Shown: piece after piece, positions 34,269 to 43,958 of the stretch | How positions within the stretch are numbered: position 1 is the stretch's first letter | Layout: the number at the start of each line of letters is the position of its first letter | NCBI RefSeq assembly: GCF_000708205.1 | Contig: NW_014575554.1 | Location: forward strand, 248,001 to 312,000 | Length of the DNA stretch: 64,000 nt | Origin: Mixia osmundae IAM 14324 | Taxonomy: Eukaryota; Basidiomycota; Mixiomycetes; Mixiales; Mixiaceae | Direction of reading: 5' to 3' | Translations under genes and position numbers: made by a program | Notes under the pieces: model-generated | What the model was told of the DNA's origin: nothing | Databases searched by the model: none | The model's input: the letters and a program-made list of their open reading frames with translations, nothing else

Positions 34269-34644
34269 ATGACGATGATTCGGATGCTGGGCGTGCGAGT
34301 GAGTCTCCTGGCTTCATGACGCTCATCGCTGACATAGCTGTCTGCAGACACCTGTGCGAGTGCTGACACAGAGTCTGGCACAGAGGTGTCACTCCTCAGG
34401 CCCGAAAGGCTCGCCTCACGCCTCTACAAGCGGAGGTAGTGCGCCCTTGAGCGAGTCTACGCAAGCGCCCGGTCAAGCACCGGCAGTCGATGAGCTACCG
34501 AATACAGCCAATGAAATTGAGGCACCAGCGCAGCCAGGGCCAGGCGGTATTCCGCCGCGAGCGACGCCGATCCATTTTCAAAAAGACGCCAAGCAGACCG
34601 GCGAGCAAGGCATACCAGAGGGAGCAGACAAAGATGCATCATAA
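34269..34644 (+). CDS. Small probable mitochondrial protein, unknown function
   Basis: Two exons around a 49-base intron (34299-34347) give 108 residues. The N-terminus is basic, hydroxylated and free of acids (MTMIRMLGVRTPVRVLTQSL then AQRCHSS), a good mitochondrial presequence. The rest is Pro/Gly/Ala-rich without membrane segments (IPPRATPIHFQKDAKQTGEQ, ending GADKDAS). I do not recognise it. It is divergent from the BRCT gene with as few as 16 bases between the ATGs, and its stop codon is 3 bases from the stop codon of RPF1. Confidence 0.66.
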
Positions 34645-34647
34645 TGT

Positions 34648-36223
34648 CTACATGAAGAAATGACGTCGGTTGACTTGCATGTCTGGCTTCCACTCCCATT
34701 CCAGCTCGGCAGAATCTGTACCATTTTGCATGCCGAAACCTTCAAGTACGCTTGCGCCTTTTTTGAGCTTGCGAGCGCCAGGCAGTGCCGGCTTAGGCTT
34801 GAGCTGAGGTATACGGATCCGACCTTGGCTGTTGTGCGTGCGCGGCTTGCCATGGTTGTTTCGCTTCTTCGGTGTGGGATTGTCCATTGACTCTATCCGA
34901 TCACCGTCATCATCCTTTGCAGGCTGATCTGGCGGCGCTGGCAGGCCCGCTTCTTCAGCTGCATCGCGTTCGTCCTGATCGCCGTTCTCTTCGCCCTCTG
35001 TCTGAGTCTTGCCGCCTTCTACCTGTCTCAGCATATCGGCTTCGATGTGCTCGGTCTGGTGGCTAGATCCGCCTCTGGCTCGACCTCCACGCTTTCGACC
35101 ATGCTCCAGGGTGCCTCGCTTGATCCAGCGCAGCTTGAGCGTAAATCTTGGCCCGATTTCTTGTAGCTTCGTCCGTATATCCTTGTCCATCCCACGCTTC
35201 TCTGCTAACTCGGTGCTTATCTTGCCCTCTGAACGAACCGCAAATGCGTAGCGGAAGCGTCTGAAGAAGACGAAGTCGCGTTGGTTGTGAATTGCGACGA
35301 CCTGTCGCCCTTGAATGTCGGGCATAGGTGGAAAGAGACCTTGAAACAGACGCCCTACACTCAAACCGATGGGTGTCGAGAAGTTGGATAACACAAGCTC
35401 TGGTGCATGTGCTGTCGGCCTTGCGTGATCGCGTATCTGCTTACAGCCTAGTATGGATGTCAGACGGAAATGCGCTGTTGGGCCTAAAGGTAGGCGTGTC
35501 ATCGTCAAAGAACCTGTCCAAGCACTTCAGCGCTGACGTCTATAGCGACACAATAGCCTCACTCGGATGCTTGTGGTCCTCGCCGACGACAATGAGAGCG
35601 CTGTAGCCGCGCTTTGCAGCCCACTTGCACACTTTGCTCAGTTCATGGCGCGGCGACTTTCTAGGGATGATTTCCGCCAACATTGGGCCTCCAAAGAGTC
35701 CCTGTAGCTCCTTCAAAAAATCATACGTCGCTGGTGTGGGGCGAGGCGCAGTGGTGAGCAAGATGCGCCCAGTCATACCAGCTTGCTCGTCCTCGTCGTC
35801 CATTTCGGCGCCATCAAGGTCAATATTGCGTTCCGAGGAGGGGCCTGCGACCGGCTGCTGCTTTGGATGCTTGATCGGCTCCGGAAAGAGATCTTCCAAC
35901 CCTGCCAAGTCGATGACCATGCCATTCATGCCATCGTCAAGATTGAGCTCCTGTGCGCCCTCATGAGCTGCCTTGAGCTTGACAGGCTGCGTGCGTGGAT
36001 CATCCGTGCCGTCCTGCTCCCCCATCCATTGTCGAGTATTCTCAATGGTTATGGGTACATTGCGAGCCACTCTCTCTTCCCTCAAGCTGGGATCTTCTTT
36101 CTCAGCTTTCTTTTGCGCTAGCCTGCGTTTGAGCTTTTCCTGCGACTTTTGCTTCTTCTCGATAGCATAGGTGCTCGTTCGGCGATGCCTGGAGAGCCTC
36201 TCCTTCTTGTCTGTCTCGACCAT
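34648..36223 (-). CDS. RPF1: Ribosome production factor 1 (Brix domain)
   Basis: Two exons around a 49-base intron (35514-35562) give 508 residues. The Lys-rich N-terminus and PITIENTRQW start match RPF1. The Brix domain runs through LLTTAPRPTPATYDFLKELQ, RLPLGPTAHFRLTS, FSTPIGLSVGRLFQGLFP, GRQVVAIHNQRDFVFFRRFR and GPRFTLKLRWIKRGTLEHG. RPF1 works in the nucleolus in 27S pre-rRNA processing and large-subunit assembly. Before the conserved end (ELEWEWKPDMQVNRRHFFM) sits an insert of about 120 residues, RG-rich then acidic (QTEGEENGDQDERDAAEEAG) then basic, longer than in yeast. Confidence 0.92.
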
Positions 36224-36624
36224 GTCGTGCGCAAGCCGAAGCAGAAAGCAGGCAACGTCGTGGCCGCAAAACGAAGCTGCAGAGAATGAGCGAATCAGTC
36301 AAAAGTATTCGTCGAGGGGTGTCTAGCCACGTCATCGTCATAGCAAACCTGATCTGATTAGACTCGATCAGCCCTGACGGCGCCACGCCGGTAGAGAGGC
36401 GTCGATCGGGCACGAGCTATATTTAATTGACAGAGCGCGGATATCACTGATTTCGCGTGCGGAAGGCCACGAGGTCCAGACCCGCAGTGCAGCCCAGCAG
36501 CTCCCCGACTCTTGCATCATATGATGCGGATTCCTTATAACGGCGAGCCCACGGTCTCTCGCTAGTAGCTCTATTCGCAAAGAAGCCGCATCGTCTCACA
36601 AACACACAAAGCACAGCAGACATC
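36224..36624. other. Intergenic, divergent promoters of RPF1 and SYGQ gene
   Basis: The 401 bases separate the minus-strand RPF1 and the plus-strand SYGQ-repeat gene. A TTATAA element at 36535 is well placed for the plus-strand gene. AT-rich TATATTTAATT near 36419 could serve either side. No coding frame here is convincing. Confidence 0.45.
36535..36540 (+). promoter_or_regulatory. TATA-like element of SYGQ-repeat gene
   Basis: TTATAA about 85 bases before the ATG at 36625, with a CA-rich stretch just before the ATG as in highly expressed fungal genes. Confidence 0.35.
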
Positions 36625-37493
36625 ATGGTCAGTCAGACTCGCTTTGTCGGCAGCGTCGAGCAGCGTCTGCCGCCAGAATGTCTCCGCGTACTTGTGATGT
36701 ATGCTGACCTCTTGGGCGAGGTAGAGCAACCTCTTCAACAAGGCAAAGGAGTTCGCCAGCTCGAACGAAGGTCAGAACCTCAAGCAGAAGTTCGGCGGCG
36801 GCGGCAATTCGAACCAGCAAGGTCAGTGTCCATTGTCTGTTACCTTTCCCCCACGTGCGGTGCTGACTTCAACATACCATCCCACAGGTCAGGGTGGCAG
36901 TCAGTTTACTCGGTAGCTTCGCAAAGCCTCTGCTGATGATGCCTGATTCAGACTCGGACTCGTATGATCAGAATTCAAGCTCGGGCGGTCAGGATGACAG
37001 CTACGGCCAGTCGCAGGGCGGTCGAGGCCAACAGGGCGGCTATGGAGGCGGTCAATCCGACAGCTACGGCCAGTCCGGCGGCCAGTCTGGTGGTGATAGC
37101 TACGGCCAGTCTGGCGGTCAGTCAGGAGGCGACAGCTTCGGCCAAGGCGGTCAGTCGGGTGGTTATGGCCAGCAGTCCGGCGGCGACAGCTACGGTCAAC
37201 AATCTGGCGGTGACGGCTACGGCCAACAGTCTGGCGGCGACAGCTACGGTCAACAATCTGGCGGTGACAGCTACGGCCAACAGTCTGGCGGCGATAGCTT
37301 CGGCCAGCAACAGTCCGGTGGTGACAGCTTCGGCCAGAGCGGCGGTCGCGGTAGCGGCGGTCAACAAGACTCGTACGGCCAAGCCTCTGGCGGTGACAAC
37401 TACGATCAGTCATCTGGCGGGGCAAGCTACGGCCAGTCCGGCGGTGACGACTCGTCGTACGGCCAGCAATCAAGCAACCAGGACAGTTACTAG
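36625..37493 (+). CDS. Prion-like low-complexity protein with SYGQ repeats
   Basis: The ATG stands alone in its coding exon, followed by a GTCAGT donor and a 97-base intron (36628-36724). The protein then reads SNLFNKAKEFASSNEGQ, KQKFGGGG and NSNQQ. Two models fit from 36822: one 130-base intron to 36951 (213 residues) or two introns flanking a 12-base exon at 36888-36899 (217 residues). The last exon is almost only Gly, Ser, Gln, Tyr and Asp in units like QSGGDSYGQ, ending QQSSNQDSY. The Tyr-in-Gly/Ser setting is like the phase-separating domains of FUS/EWS proteins, but no RNA-binding domain is present. The short amphipathic N-terminal helix looks like the only folded part. Confidence 0.72.
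37045..37480 (+). repeat. Coding tandem repeat, QSGGDSYGQ units
   Basis: Imperfect 27-30 base units encode QSGGDSYGQ, QSGGDSFGQ, QSGGDGYGQ and similar, about a dozen copies. Copies between 37180 and 37300 are nearly identical (alternating CAACAATCTGGCGGTGAC and CAACAGTCTGGCGGCGAC forms), indicating recent slippage or unequal exchange. Confidence 0.85.
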
Positions 37494-37715
37494 TTGCTCT
37501 GCATGACAAGAAAAGAAGCACAACGAAGGGGGTTAAAGTCACTATGATTTCATTCAATAGCACACACGACAGACAATGAAGGCTACTCACACACTCATTG
37601 GTACCTGTCGCGATGTTGGCGCGCTGAGGAGAAAGGAGTTAAATAATTTGCCATGACCTCTTCGATATGTATTAGAGGACAGCCCTCGTGGTACATACTT
37701 TTATCACGCCTCAGA

Positions 37716-38267
37716 TCATGATTCTGAAGCGTAGGCTGCTGCTGCTTGGTTGAAGCCTGTATCAAGGGGAGTGACGGTGGCATTCTGAACGGCAGAGACG
37801 ATGCAGGCAGATAAGTTATCGACTGCGGTATGCAGGTTGGTGATATCAGTCTTTGCGATTGAGCCGAGCTTGAACGAGTCGAATTGCGACTTCTTGTTGA
37901 TCAAACTCGTCAGTGCAGCCAATGTGGGAGGCGTGAGGTTGTTGACGACCGTCTGGATGACGGAGATGCCGTTTGCGGCAGTGAAGCCAGTGGTCGTGTT
38001 ACAAAGCGAAGTGCCATTGTTGATCTAGACGGCCAATTCAGTGACATGGTCTAGTAGCTCACAGTGGAGACATACATCTTTGATCGTGGTCAAAGCTAGC
38101 GAGTGAATGGCATAGGCCGACGAGTAAGTCAAATTGGCGACGGCCAGCGAAGTGTTGAGCTTGTTCGCGTCCGTAGTGACGACAGTAAGCTGGTTCATGA
38201 GCTGCGCAGGCGTCGTAGCAAGAGCGGACGAGGCGGCGGCCAGTGCGAGGCAGAGTGTGAAGCGCAT
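37716..38267 (-). CDS. Hydrophobic surface-binding protein A (HsbA) family
   Basis: Two exons around a 51-base intron (38025-38075) give 166 residues. A signal peptide opens the protein (MRFTLCLALAAASSALA). The rest is helical with PAQLMNQLTVVTTDANKLNT, INNGTSLCN, NLTPPTLAALTSLINKKSQF and DITNLHTAVDNLSACI. These match the HsbA / cell-wall galactomannoprotein (Mp1p-like) family, secreted proteins that bind hydrophobic surfaces or lipids and can recruit cutinase-like enzymes. Two Cys probably pair. A TATA-like box lies about 100 bases upstream. Confidence 0.86.
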
Positions 38268-38667
38268 CTTGCTGATGATAGTGGTCTTGAGAGGGTTGCT
38301 AAGTAGTGCTAGTGTGTCTTGTGCGAGCGAGTCGAGTGGATGAGGAAGATGGAGGAAGCATGGCTCTTATACCTGTGATGAGACGCTTGGACTCATGGGG
38401 TATGCGAGGATGATGTGTCCACGAAGTGCTGCCGGCAAATGCCAAAGTGGGCGATTGAATGGTATGATCGGAAAAGAATCGCGGAGGCCTTTGTGCAGGC
38501 GTTTGTACGATCTGCAACCGTTGCGCATACGGTCAGGGTACAGTCTGGACAATGTCGAAGCATAGCCTCGAGAGTGAGGTCGGTGCACGAAAACTTTGAC
38601 TGCGGAGGTCCGGGGTAGATGCTTTGTTCGCGATGGGAGAGTGACGATCGGGCAAGGATGGAGTGAG
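38268..38667. other. Intergenic, divergent promoters of HsbA and family X polymerase
   Basis: The 400 bases hold the HsbA TATA-like box at 38366. Open frames cross the region on both strands, and an upstream coding exon of the polymerase gene could lie here, but I cannot support one. Confidence 0.4.
38366..38372 (-). promoter_or_regulatory. TATA-like box of HsbA gene
   Basis: On the minus strand the bases read GTATAAG, about 100 bases before the HsbA ATG at 38267. Confidence 0.45.
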
Positions 38668-40201
38668 ATGCCGGTGTTTGAGCATCACTACATCCATGTC
38701 TTGCGCGACAAGTCGAGCGAGGAGGAAGTGCACAAGCTGTATGCACTCCTGGACCAGAATGGAGCGGTTTCGGTGGACGAGATCGAAACGAGCGAGATTG
38801 TCTTGACCAAGTTGAGGAGTCAGCCCCGACTCGAGCGTTCACTCGGCTCAGCAGCTCGGGATCAGCTCATTCTCCGAGAAGCATGGGCGCACGACTCTAT
38901 CTCAGCGGGACATGAGTTGCCGGTCGATGCGTATGTCCTACTCAGGCCGGCCGCCTATGGTGCGCAGAGACCGGCTCAGGTCACTCGAGACAGCGGCATG
39001 AGCGATGCAGAAGACCGGTCCCATGCCTTCCCCGACATCATCAAGACCGGCAGGATTCCGTCTGATCTCTGGACGAACGCTCGCTACTCTTGTATGCGAT
39101 TATCGCCCCGAATATGCATCAATGAAGGTTTTGTGCGCCGCTTAGCAGTCATCAAGGAAGAGCGAAGGCTCACTGGCAATGCGAGAAGTGCGCTGAGCTA
39201 CGCTGTTGCCATCGCTGCTCTCAAAGCTTATCCTCACATGCTACAAAGCGGTCAAGAGGCAGATACCATCGTAGGCACTGGCCCAAAGATCGGCGCACTC
39301 ATTGACGAATATTTGCGCACTGGCACACTCGCAGAGGCTGATAGACTAGAGAGGCAGTCTCGCTTCCTCGCACTGAGGCTCTTCACATCGTCTGTGCATG
39401 GCATCGGTCCTACAACAGCGCGCACGCTCGTCGATCGATTCCATTGTCTGACATGGGACGATGTCGAGCGAACGATGCGAGAGGATCCAGAGGCACCCCA
39501 GATTAGCCTCGATTATCGAGATGAGATTGCCCAGAAGATCCCGCGCTCAGAGGTAGAGAAAATCCATGACTTGGTCAAGCTGCAGCTCGACAAGCTCCAA
39601 CCTGGCTGCTTGACGATGCTCACAGGCGGCTACAGACGGGGCAAACCATTTTCGAACGACATTGACATCTTGATCACGCATCCGCACGACACTGTACATG
39701 GCTTATTGTCGAAGCTCGTCAATCGACTTCAGCACAAATCACTCATCAAGGAGATCCTGTATTATACCAATGTCGGTCTCAGTCAAGCGTCCATCTAGAT
39801 CATGCTGATGAGGTGTCTAGCAAAACACTAATCGCTCATTTGATTTTGAGAGCAAAGCGAGGAGCTCAACTTCAAGCTCGTTCGATCAGTTTGACAAGTG
39901 CTTTTGCATTTTTCTGCCGCCGCAAGCGAGTGGCCAAGCCGCTCTTCATCGGCGATTAGACTTGATTGTCTCGCCTTGGGAGAATTACTGGACAGGCGTC
40001 GTCGGCTGGACTGGCTCCACGCAGTTCGAGCGTGATCTTAGGCGGCGCGCCAAAGATCTGGGCTATAAATTTGATAGCAGTGGGCTGACGACACGTGCCG
40101 ACGAACGTCTGATACAGCTCGACAGCGAAGAAGCCGTCTTTGCTGCTCTCGAGCTCGACTATGTCCCGCCAGAGTTGCGCAATGCAGACGCGGCTTCGTA
40201 A
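38668..40201 (+). CDS. DNA polymerase family X (Pol IV / mu-lambda-like)
   Basis: The model joins exons 38668-39771 and 39851-40201 into 484 residues; the intron has a GTCGGT donor and is 79 bases, so its acceptor is less sure. The N-terminal about 60 residues (HHYIHVLRDKSSEEEVHKLY) look BRCT-like. The polymerase core shows the 8-kDa region (GPKIGALIDEYLRTG), a helix-hairpin-helix (SSVHGIGPTTARTLVDRFH), the nucleotidyl-transfer site GGYRRGKPFSNDIDILITH with two catalytic Asp near residue 333, and the third Asp in HRRLDLIVSPWENYW. The fingers-thumb end (TRADERLIQLDSEEAVFAAL) is conserved. Family X enzymes fill gaps in base-excision repair and end joining. The last 43 coding bases overlap the S28 peptidase gene. 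Confidence 0.85.
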
Positions 40202-41766
40202 ATACCGCCGTCCTCTGCGAGCCACTTCTTGATGAAGGCAAGCTCGCGTGCGTGGACTGATTTGATTTGAGATGGCTCGGCCGATCGATTGAGCAGGCCA
40301 TTCTCGTCATAGTGATGTCCGCCGCGGGGAATGAGCCAGAAAGGCTGCTCATCGGTGTCGTTGCGTGGAGGAGCTACACTAGCGTGCGGTGTTGCCTCCA
40401 CCCAAGCATCGAATTGTCCATCGATGAATGCAAGTCTATCGTAAGACAGACCATAGTCGCCGTAGGCGTTGACTCTGCTGATATTGGGCCACATGGGGAC
40501 GTCTCTTCCGAAGCTCTGTTGGCACGACTTGGAGACGTACGCTAGAGTGATTCTTCGAGAAAGGAGTGAGGTGACGTTGAGAGGTGCAGCAGCAATGTGA
40601 TAGCCCCACTCTGTACAGACCTGCCATAGCCAAGCACGCCAGGGCCCGTCTTTCTGGTACGCCCTGTCATCGTATGTGCCGAAACAGGCGTCCTGATCTG
40701 CTCCCTCTGGACAGACAGCCGTGACATACTCTCTTATCCAAGCCGCATACGCGCCGAGTGCGTTAAAGGATGCATGAGCAGCGTAGCTTGGGAGGAGCGA
40801 GCTTGTAAGCGCATCTGGCACGGCAGAGTCTGTGCTCGTCAGACGGCTGCAGAAGCTTGCAAAGACATCAAGTCCGACTGTTGAGTCCCAATTGGCAGCT
40901 TGCCAGTAGTTCAGCGGTGTCGTCAAGACGTTGACAAAATCTGCTGGCACTGTCACATTCTCGAGTCCAAAGACGCGCTGCAACCGCCGCGTGAGGTCGG
41001 ATCGCTCCAGATCAAGCATCGAATCAACAAAGGCTACGGTATCGACGATGCTCTGGATGCATTGCTTCGGTCCTCTGAGTCGGATGGTCTCCATGTATTG
41101 CCAGAAGTCTACTTGCGCATGAGTTACTGCTGAAGATGCGATTGCGCCGAAGAAGATGTCTGGGTAGAGTCGCCTGAGAAAGGCAGACTGTGCGCCTGCA
41201 TAGGAGCCTCCAATCGTGATTCTGTGCTCTACGCTTGATAAGCTGAGAACGGAGCCTGAAGGAAGGCTCAAGTTTGCATGCTGGGCAAAGTGTGCCACGT
41301 CAGCTAATGCTTGCGCTGTTGTGAGGTACTTGAGATTGGCGGGCTTCCAATCTGGCCCGATCAGACTCTTGCCATAAGCTCTATGTTCGAGTATGATGCT
41401 TGATCCGCCCGTGGCTTCCGACATCAATCTGAGGATACCGGTACGCATGAATGGCAGCCGACCTGCGCCTGACGTTTCTCCGCCATTGAGGATGTACACC
41501 GGGCCGCCGGCGACATAGAACTGGTTGTCGAACCAGTAGCGAGCCCTGAATGTTGTGCTGCTATCGTTGAAGTGATCTAGAGGCAGCGTGTGCCATGCTT
41601 GCTTGATAGGGTCCGCGTCCAGACTCGCGTCATTGCTCGTTTGGAAGAGGAGTGCTTGATCCTCGTCGGGTCTTTGTCGCTGTGCATGATGCTGCGGATG
41701 GAATGCGCCGATATGATGCAAGGCGGTGACCGCAGTCAAAAGCTGAAGGGCAACGAGCAGATGCAT
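40159..41766 (-). CDS. Secreted serine carboxypeptidase, family S28
   Basis: A single-exon frame; ATG 41766 opens a signal peptide (MHLLVALQLLTAVTALHHIG), giving 535 residues. S28 marks are clear: PLDHFNDSSTTFRARYW, GGPVYILNGGE, LEHRAYGKS, the nucleophile region TIGGSYAGAQSAFLR near residue 185, the Asp region FIDGQFDAW near 445 and the His region IPRGGHHYDENG near 485. The family removes residues after proline (Pro-Xaa carboxypeptidase, DPP2-like) in lysosomes or outside the cell. Several N-glycosylation sequons support secretion. Its 3' end overlaps the polymerase coding region on the other strand. Confidence 0.92.
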   Translation of the reverse strand: MHLLVALQLLTAVTALHHIGAFHPQHHAQRQRPDEDQALLFQTSNDASLDADPIKQAWHTLPLDHFNDSSTTFRARYWFDNQFYVAGGPVYILNGGETSGAGRLPFMRTGILRLMSEATGGSSIILEHRAYGKSLIGPDWKPANLKYLTTAQALADVAHFAQHANLSLPSGSVLSLSSVEHRITIGGSYAGAQSAFLRRLYPDIFFGAIASSAVTHAQVDFWQYMETIRLRGPKQCIQSIVDTVAFVDSMLDLERSDLTRRLQRVFGLENVTVPADFVNVLTTPLNYWQAANWDSTVGLDVFASFCSRLTSTDSAVPDALTSSLLPSYAAHASFNALGAYAAWIREYVTAVCPEGADQDACFGTYDDRAYQKDGPWRAWLWQVCTEWGYHIAAAPLNVTSLLSRRITLAYVSKSCQQSFGRDVPMWPNISRVNAYGDYGLSYDRLAFIDGQFDAWVEATPHASVAPPRNDTDEQPFWLIPRGGHHYDENGLLNRSAEPSQIKSVHARELAFIKKWLAEDGGIYEAASALRNSGGT

Positions 41767-41874
41767 GGCCTTGGCGAGTAGATCGCCTGATGCATCGATG
41801 AACGATGAACGCGCGTGTCGGCCGGCCAGTGACAAGTTTGACAAGGGCTTGCAACAGGCTAGGAAGGAGGCTGA

Positions 41875-43001
41875 ATGAATGAGGACCGCTTGTCGGCCGC
41901 TCAGATCGATTTTCTGGCTGGTACGGTAGCAGGCATCGCTGGTCTGACCGTCGGCCATCCTCTCGATACGCTCAAAGTCAGACTGCAACATCAGCCACCA
42001 TCGTCCTCCTCTCGCAGCGCATTATATACCCTCCGGCAGATTGTGAAAGCAGAAAGGGTCAGCTCCTGATGCACAAGCTACGATGTGGCTGATTGGACGA
42101 GAGCAGATCCACGGTCTCTTCAAAGGTATCACCTCGCCCATTCTCGGCGTCGCTGCCATCAATGCATCCGTCTTCACACTCTATGGCATCGGCATACGAG
42201 CTCAGCTCAGACACACGCAAGACATACCATCACTCGCTCAGGTAGCAGTCGCAGGCAGCTTGTCAGGCATAGGCACATCGTACGCCCTGCGCTGAGTAGG
42301 CAGAGCGCGTCTGACGACGAGAGCAGGTTCCTCACTTGCCCAATAGAACGCATCAAGATCATCCAGCAAGCCTCGACGACGCTCCATCAGCCGTCCACAT
42401 ATGCAGTCGTACGACGCATTCTGCAATCATACGGCTTTGCCGGGCTCTACAGAGGTCTGTCGGCGACGATGCTGCGCGATCTAGGCTATGGTGCGCCGTA
42501 CTGTCCAGAGGCTCCTATCGCCTGTCTCATGTGAAGATGCAGGGCCGTATTTCTACGCGTACTACGGCATCATCAGACTATTGTCACCAAGGATGGCAGT
42601 GCCAACGCCGAGCGACTCGGTTGCGGCCTCAAGCCTGTCCGAGACGGCTGCAACCAGCACGTCGACGCTGTTAGTCGCAGGAGGTGTCGCAGGCATTGTT
42701 GGCTGGGCGTCGACTTATCCCCTGGACAGCATCAAGACTCGTATACAAGCTAGCGATGCACAAGCATTCACAACTCGCTCGAGTGCGCCTTCTCGCCCAG
42801 TCTCAACGCTGGCTACCATCCGGACCTCACTGGCTTCATCCGGCAATCGACGCAGCTTGCTCGCAGGCCTGGGACCGACACTACTACGCGCTGTGCCCGT
42901 GAATATGGTACGCTCGAAGTCGCAATGCATCTCGGAAGCTGATCACATCTGGGTAGGTCACATTTGGAGCCTATGAGCTCGTTCTGAGTAGCTTTAGATA
43001 G
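41875..43001 (+). CDS. Mitochondrial carrier family protein (SLC25)
   Basis: Five exons (introns 42058-42106, 42280-42326, 42491-42542, 42908-42956) give 309 residues. Three repeats each carry a carrier signature: GHPLDTLKVRLQ, TCPIERIKIIQQ and TYPLDSIKTRIQ, with six expected membrane helices (FLAGTVAGIAGLTVG, LLVAGGVAGIVGWAST and others) and the usual C-terminal NMVTFGAYELVL. The family exchanges metabolites across the inner mitochondrial membrane. Contact residues suggest the carnitine/ornithine/basic amino-acid branch, but the substrate is not certain. The ATG is 108 bases from the S28 peptidase ATG on the opposite strand. Confidence 0.9.
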
Positions 43002-43231
43002 ACTTGTCGTTGTACATCATCGTAGAGAGTTCGTCAGCGGATATCAATTGACGCGATGCGCGATGTCGTGGCAAAGCTCGCTCGGTGATAGCTCGGAGAA
43101 TCTAATCGATCTCAGTTGACTCATCGCCGGACGGAACGTACGTTGAGTGCTTGAGCCTCGGTTCGCGCATACACATCACGCCCAGAGCGTATCACGAAGT
43201 TTGCAAAGTACGAAAGACAACCAGCGTCAGC

Positions 43232-43907
43232 ATGACCATCGGATCACCGATCAATCTGCCCAAGTGGCTCGAAGACAACAAGGACAAGCTACAACCGCCC
43301 GTGAATAACTATTGCATCTACGATGGCAAGGACAAGATTGTGATGATCATCGGAGGACCCAACTCGCGGAGCGACTATCACTGGAATGAAGTACGCAACA
43401 GTCAAATCTGTCATCGCACGATCTGACGTAGCGCAAAAGACCGAGGAATGGTTTTATCAGTACAAGGGAGCGATGCTGCTCAAGGTTGTAGACGATGGCA
43501 AGTTCCGCGACATCACCATAGGGGAAGGGGAGATGTTCCTGCTACCAGGCGAGCTACTGACCTCCTGATACTTTTCGCGATGCTAATGCCTCCTCTTCAG
43601 CGAACACGCCACATAATCCTTGTCGCTTTGCTGACACCGTTGGGCTTGTGATTGAGCAAAAGCGGCCGCCTCAAGCGATAGGTGAGCGCCAAGTCTACAG
43701 CGTCAGGAGCCGAGCTAATGCGACTGTGAAGACCGATTGCGTTGGTATTGTCCTTCCCCAACACACAAAGATCCCCATGTGATCCGCGAAGTCTCATTCC
43801 ACTGTACAGATCTGGGCACACAGCTCAAGCCTCATATCAATGCCTGGATGACCGATGAGGCGCTGCGCAAATGTCCAGACTGTGGCACCGTCGCACCACC
43901 AAAGTGA
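43232..43907 (+). CDS. BNA1: 3-hydroxyanthranilate 3,4-dioxygenase
   Basis: Four exons (introns 43391-43439, 43549-43600, 43682-43731) give 174 residues. The cupin enzyme of the kynurenine route to NAD is clear: [20 protein letters not shown] with iron-binding His and Glu, [20 protein letters not shown] with the second His, and a C-terminal rubredoxin-like zinc site RWYCPS and RKCPDCG. The enzyme opens 3-hydroxyanthranilate to aminocarboxymuconate semialdehyde, which closes to quinolinate. The second intron interrupts the invariant LLPANTPHNP block and requires a GC donor (GCGAGC), the best-fixed example in the window. Confidence 0.95.
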
Positions 43908-43958
43908 ATTAGAAGTTCGTCCTGCTTGTTGCAACCCATTCTATACGTTACATGCCGA

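Noticed and set aside
36901-37590. 229-codon minus-strand frame rich in Arg, Ser and His
   Set aside because: Antisense of the SYGQ repeats; its own repeats follow from the coding repeat.
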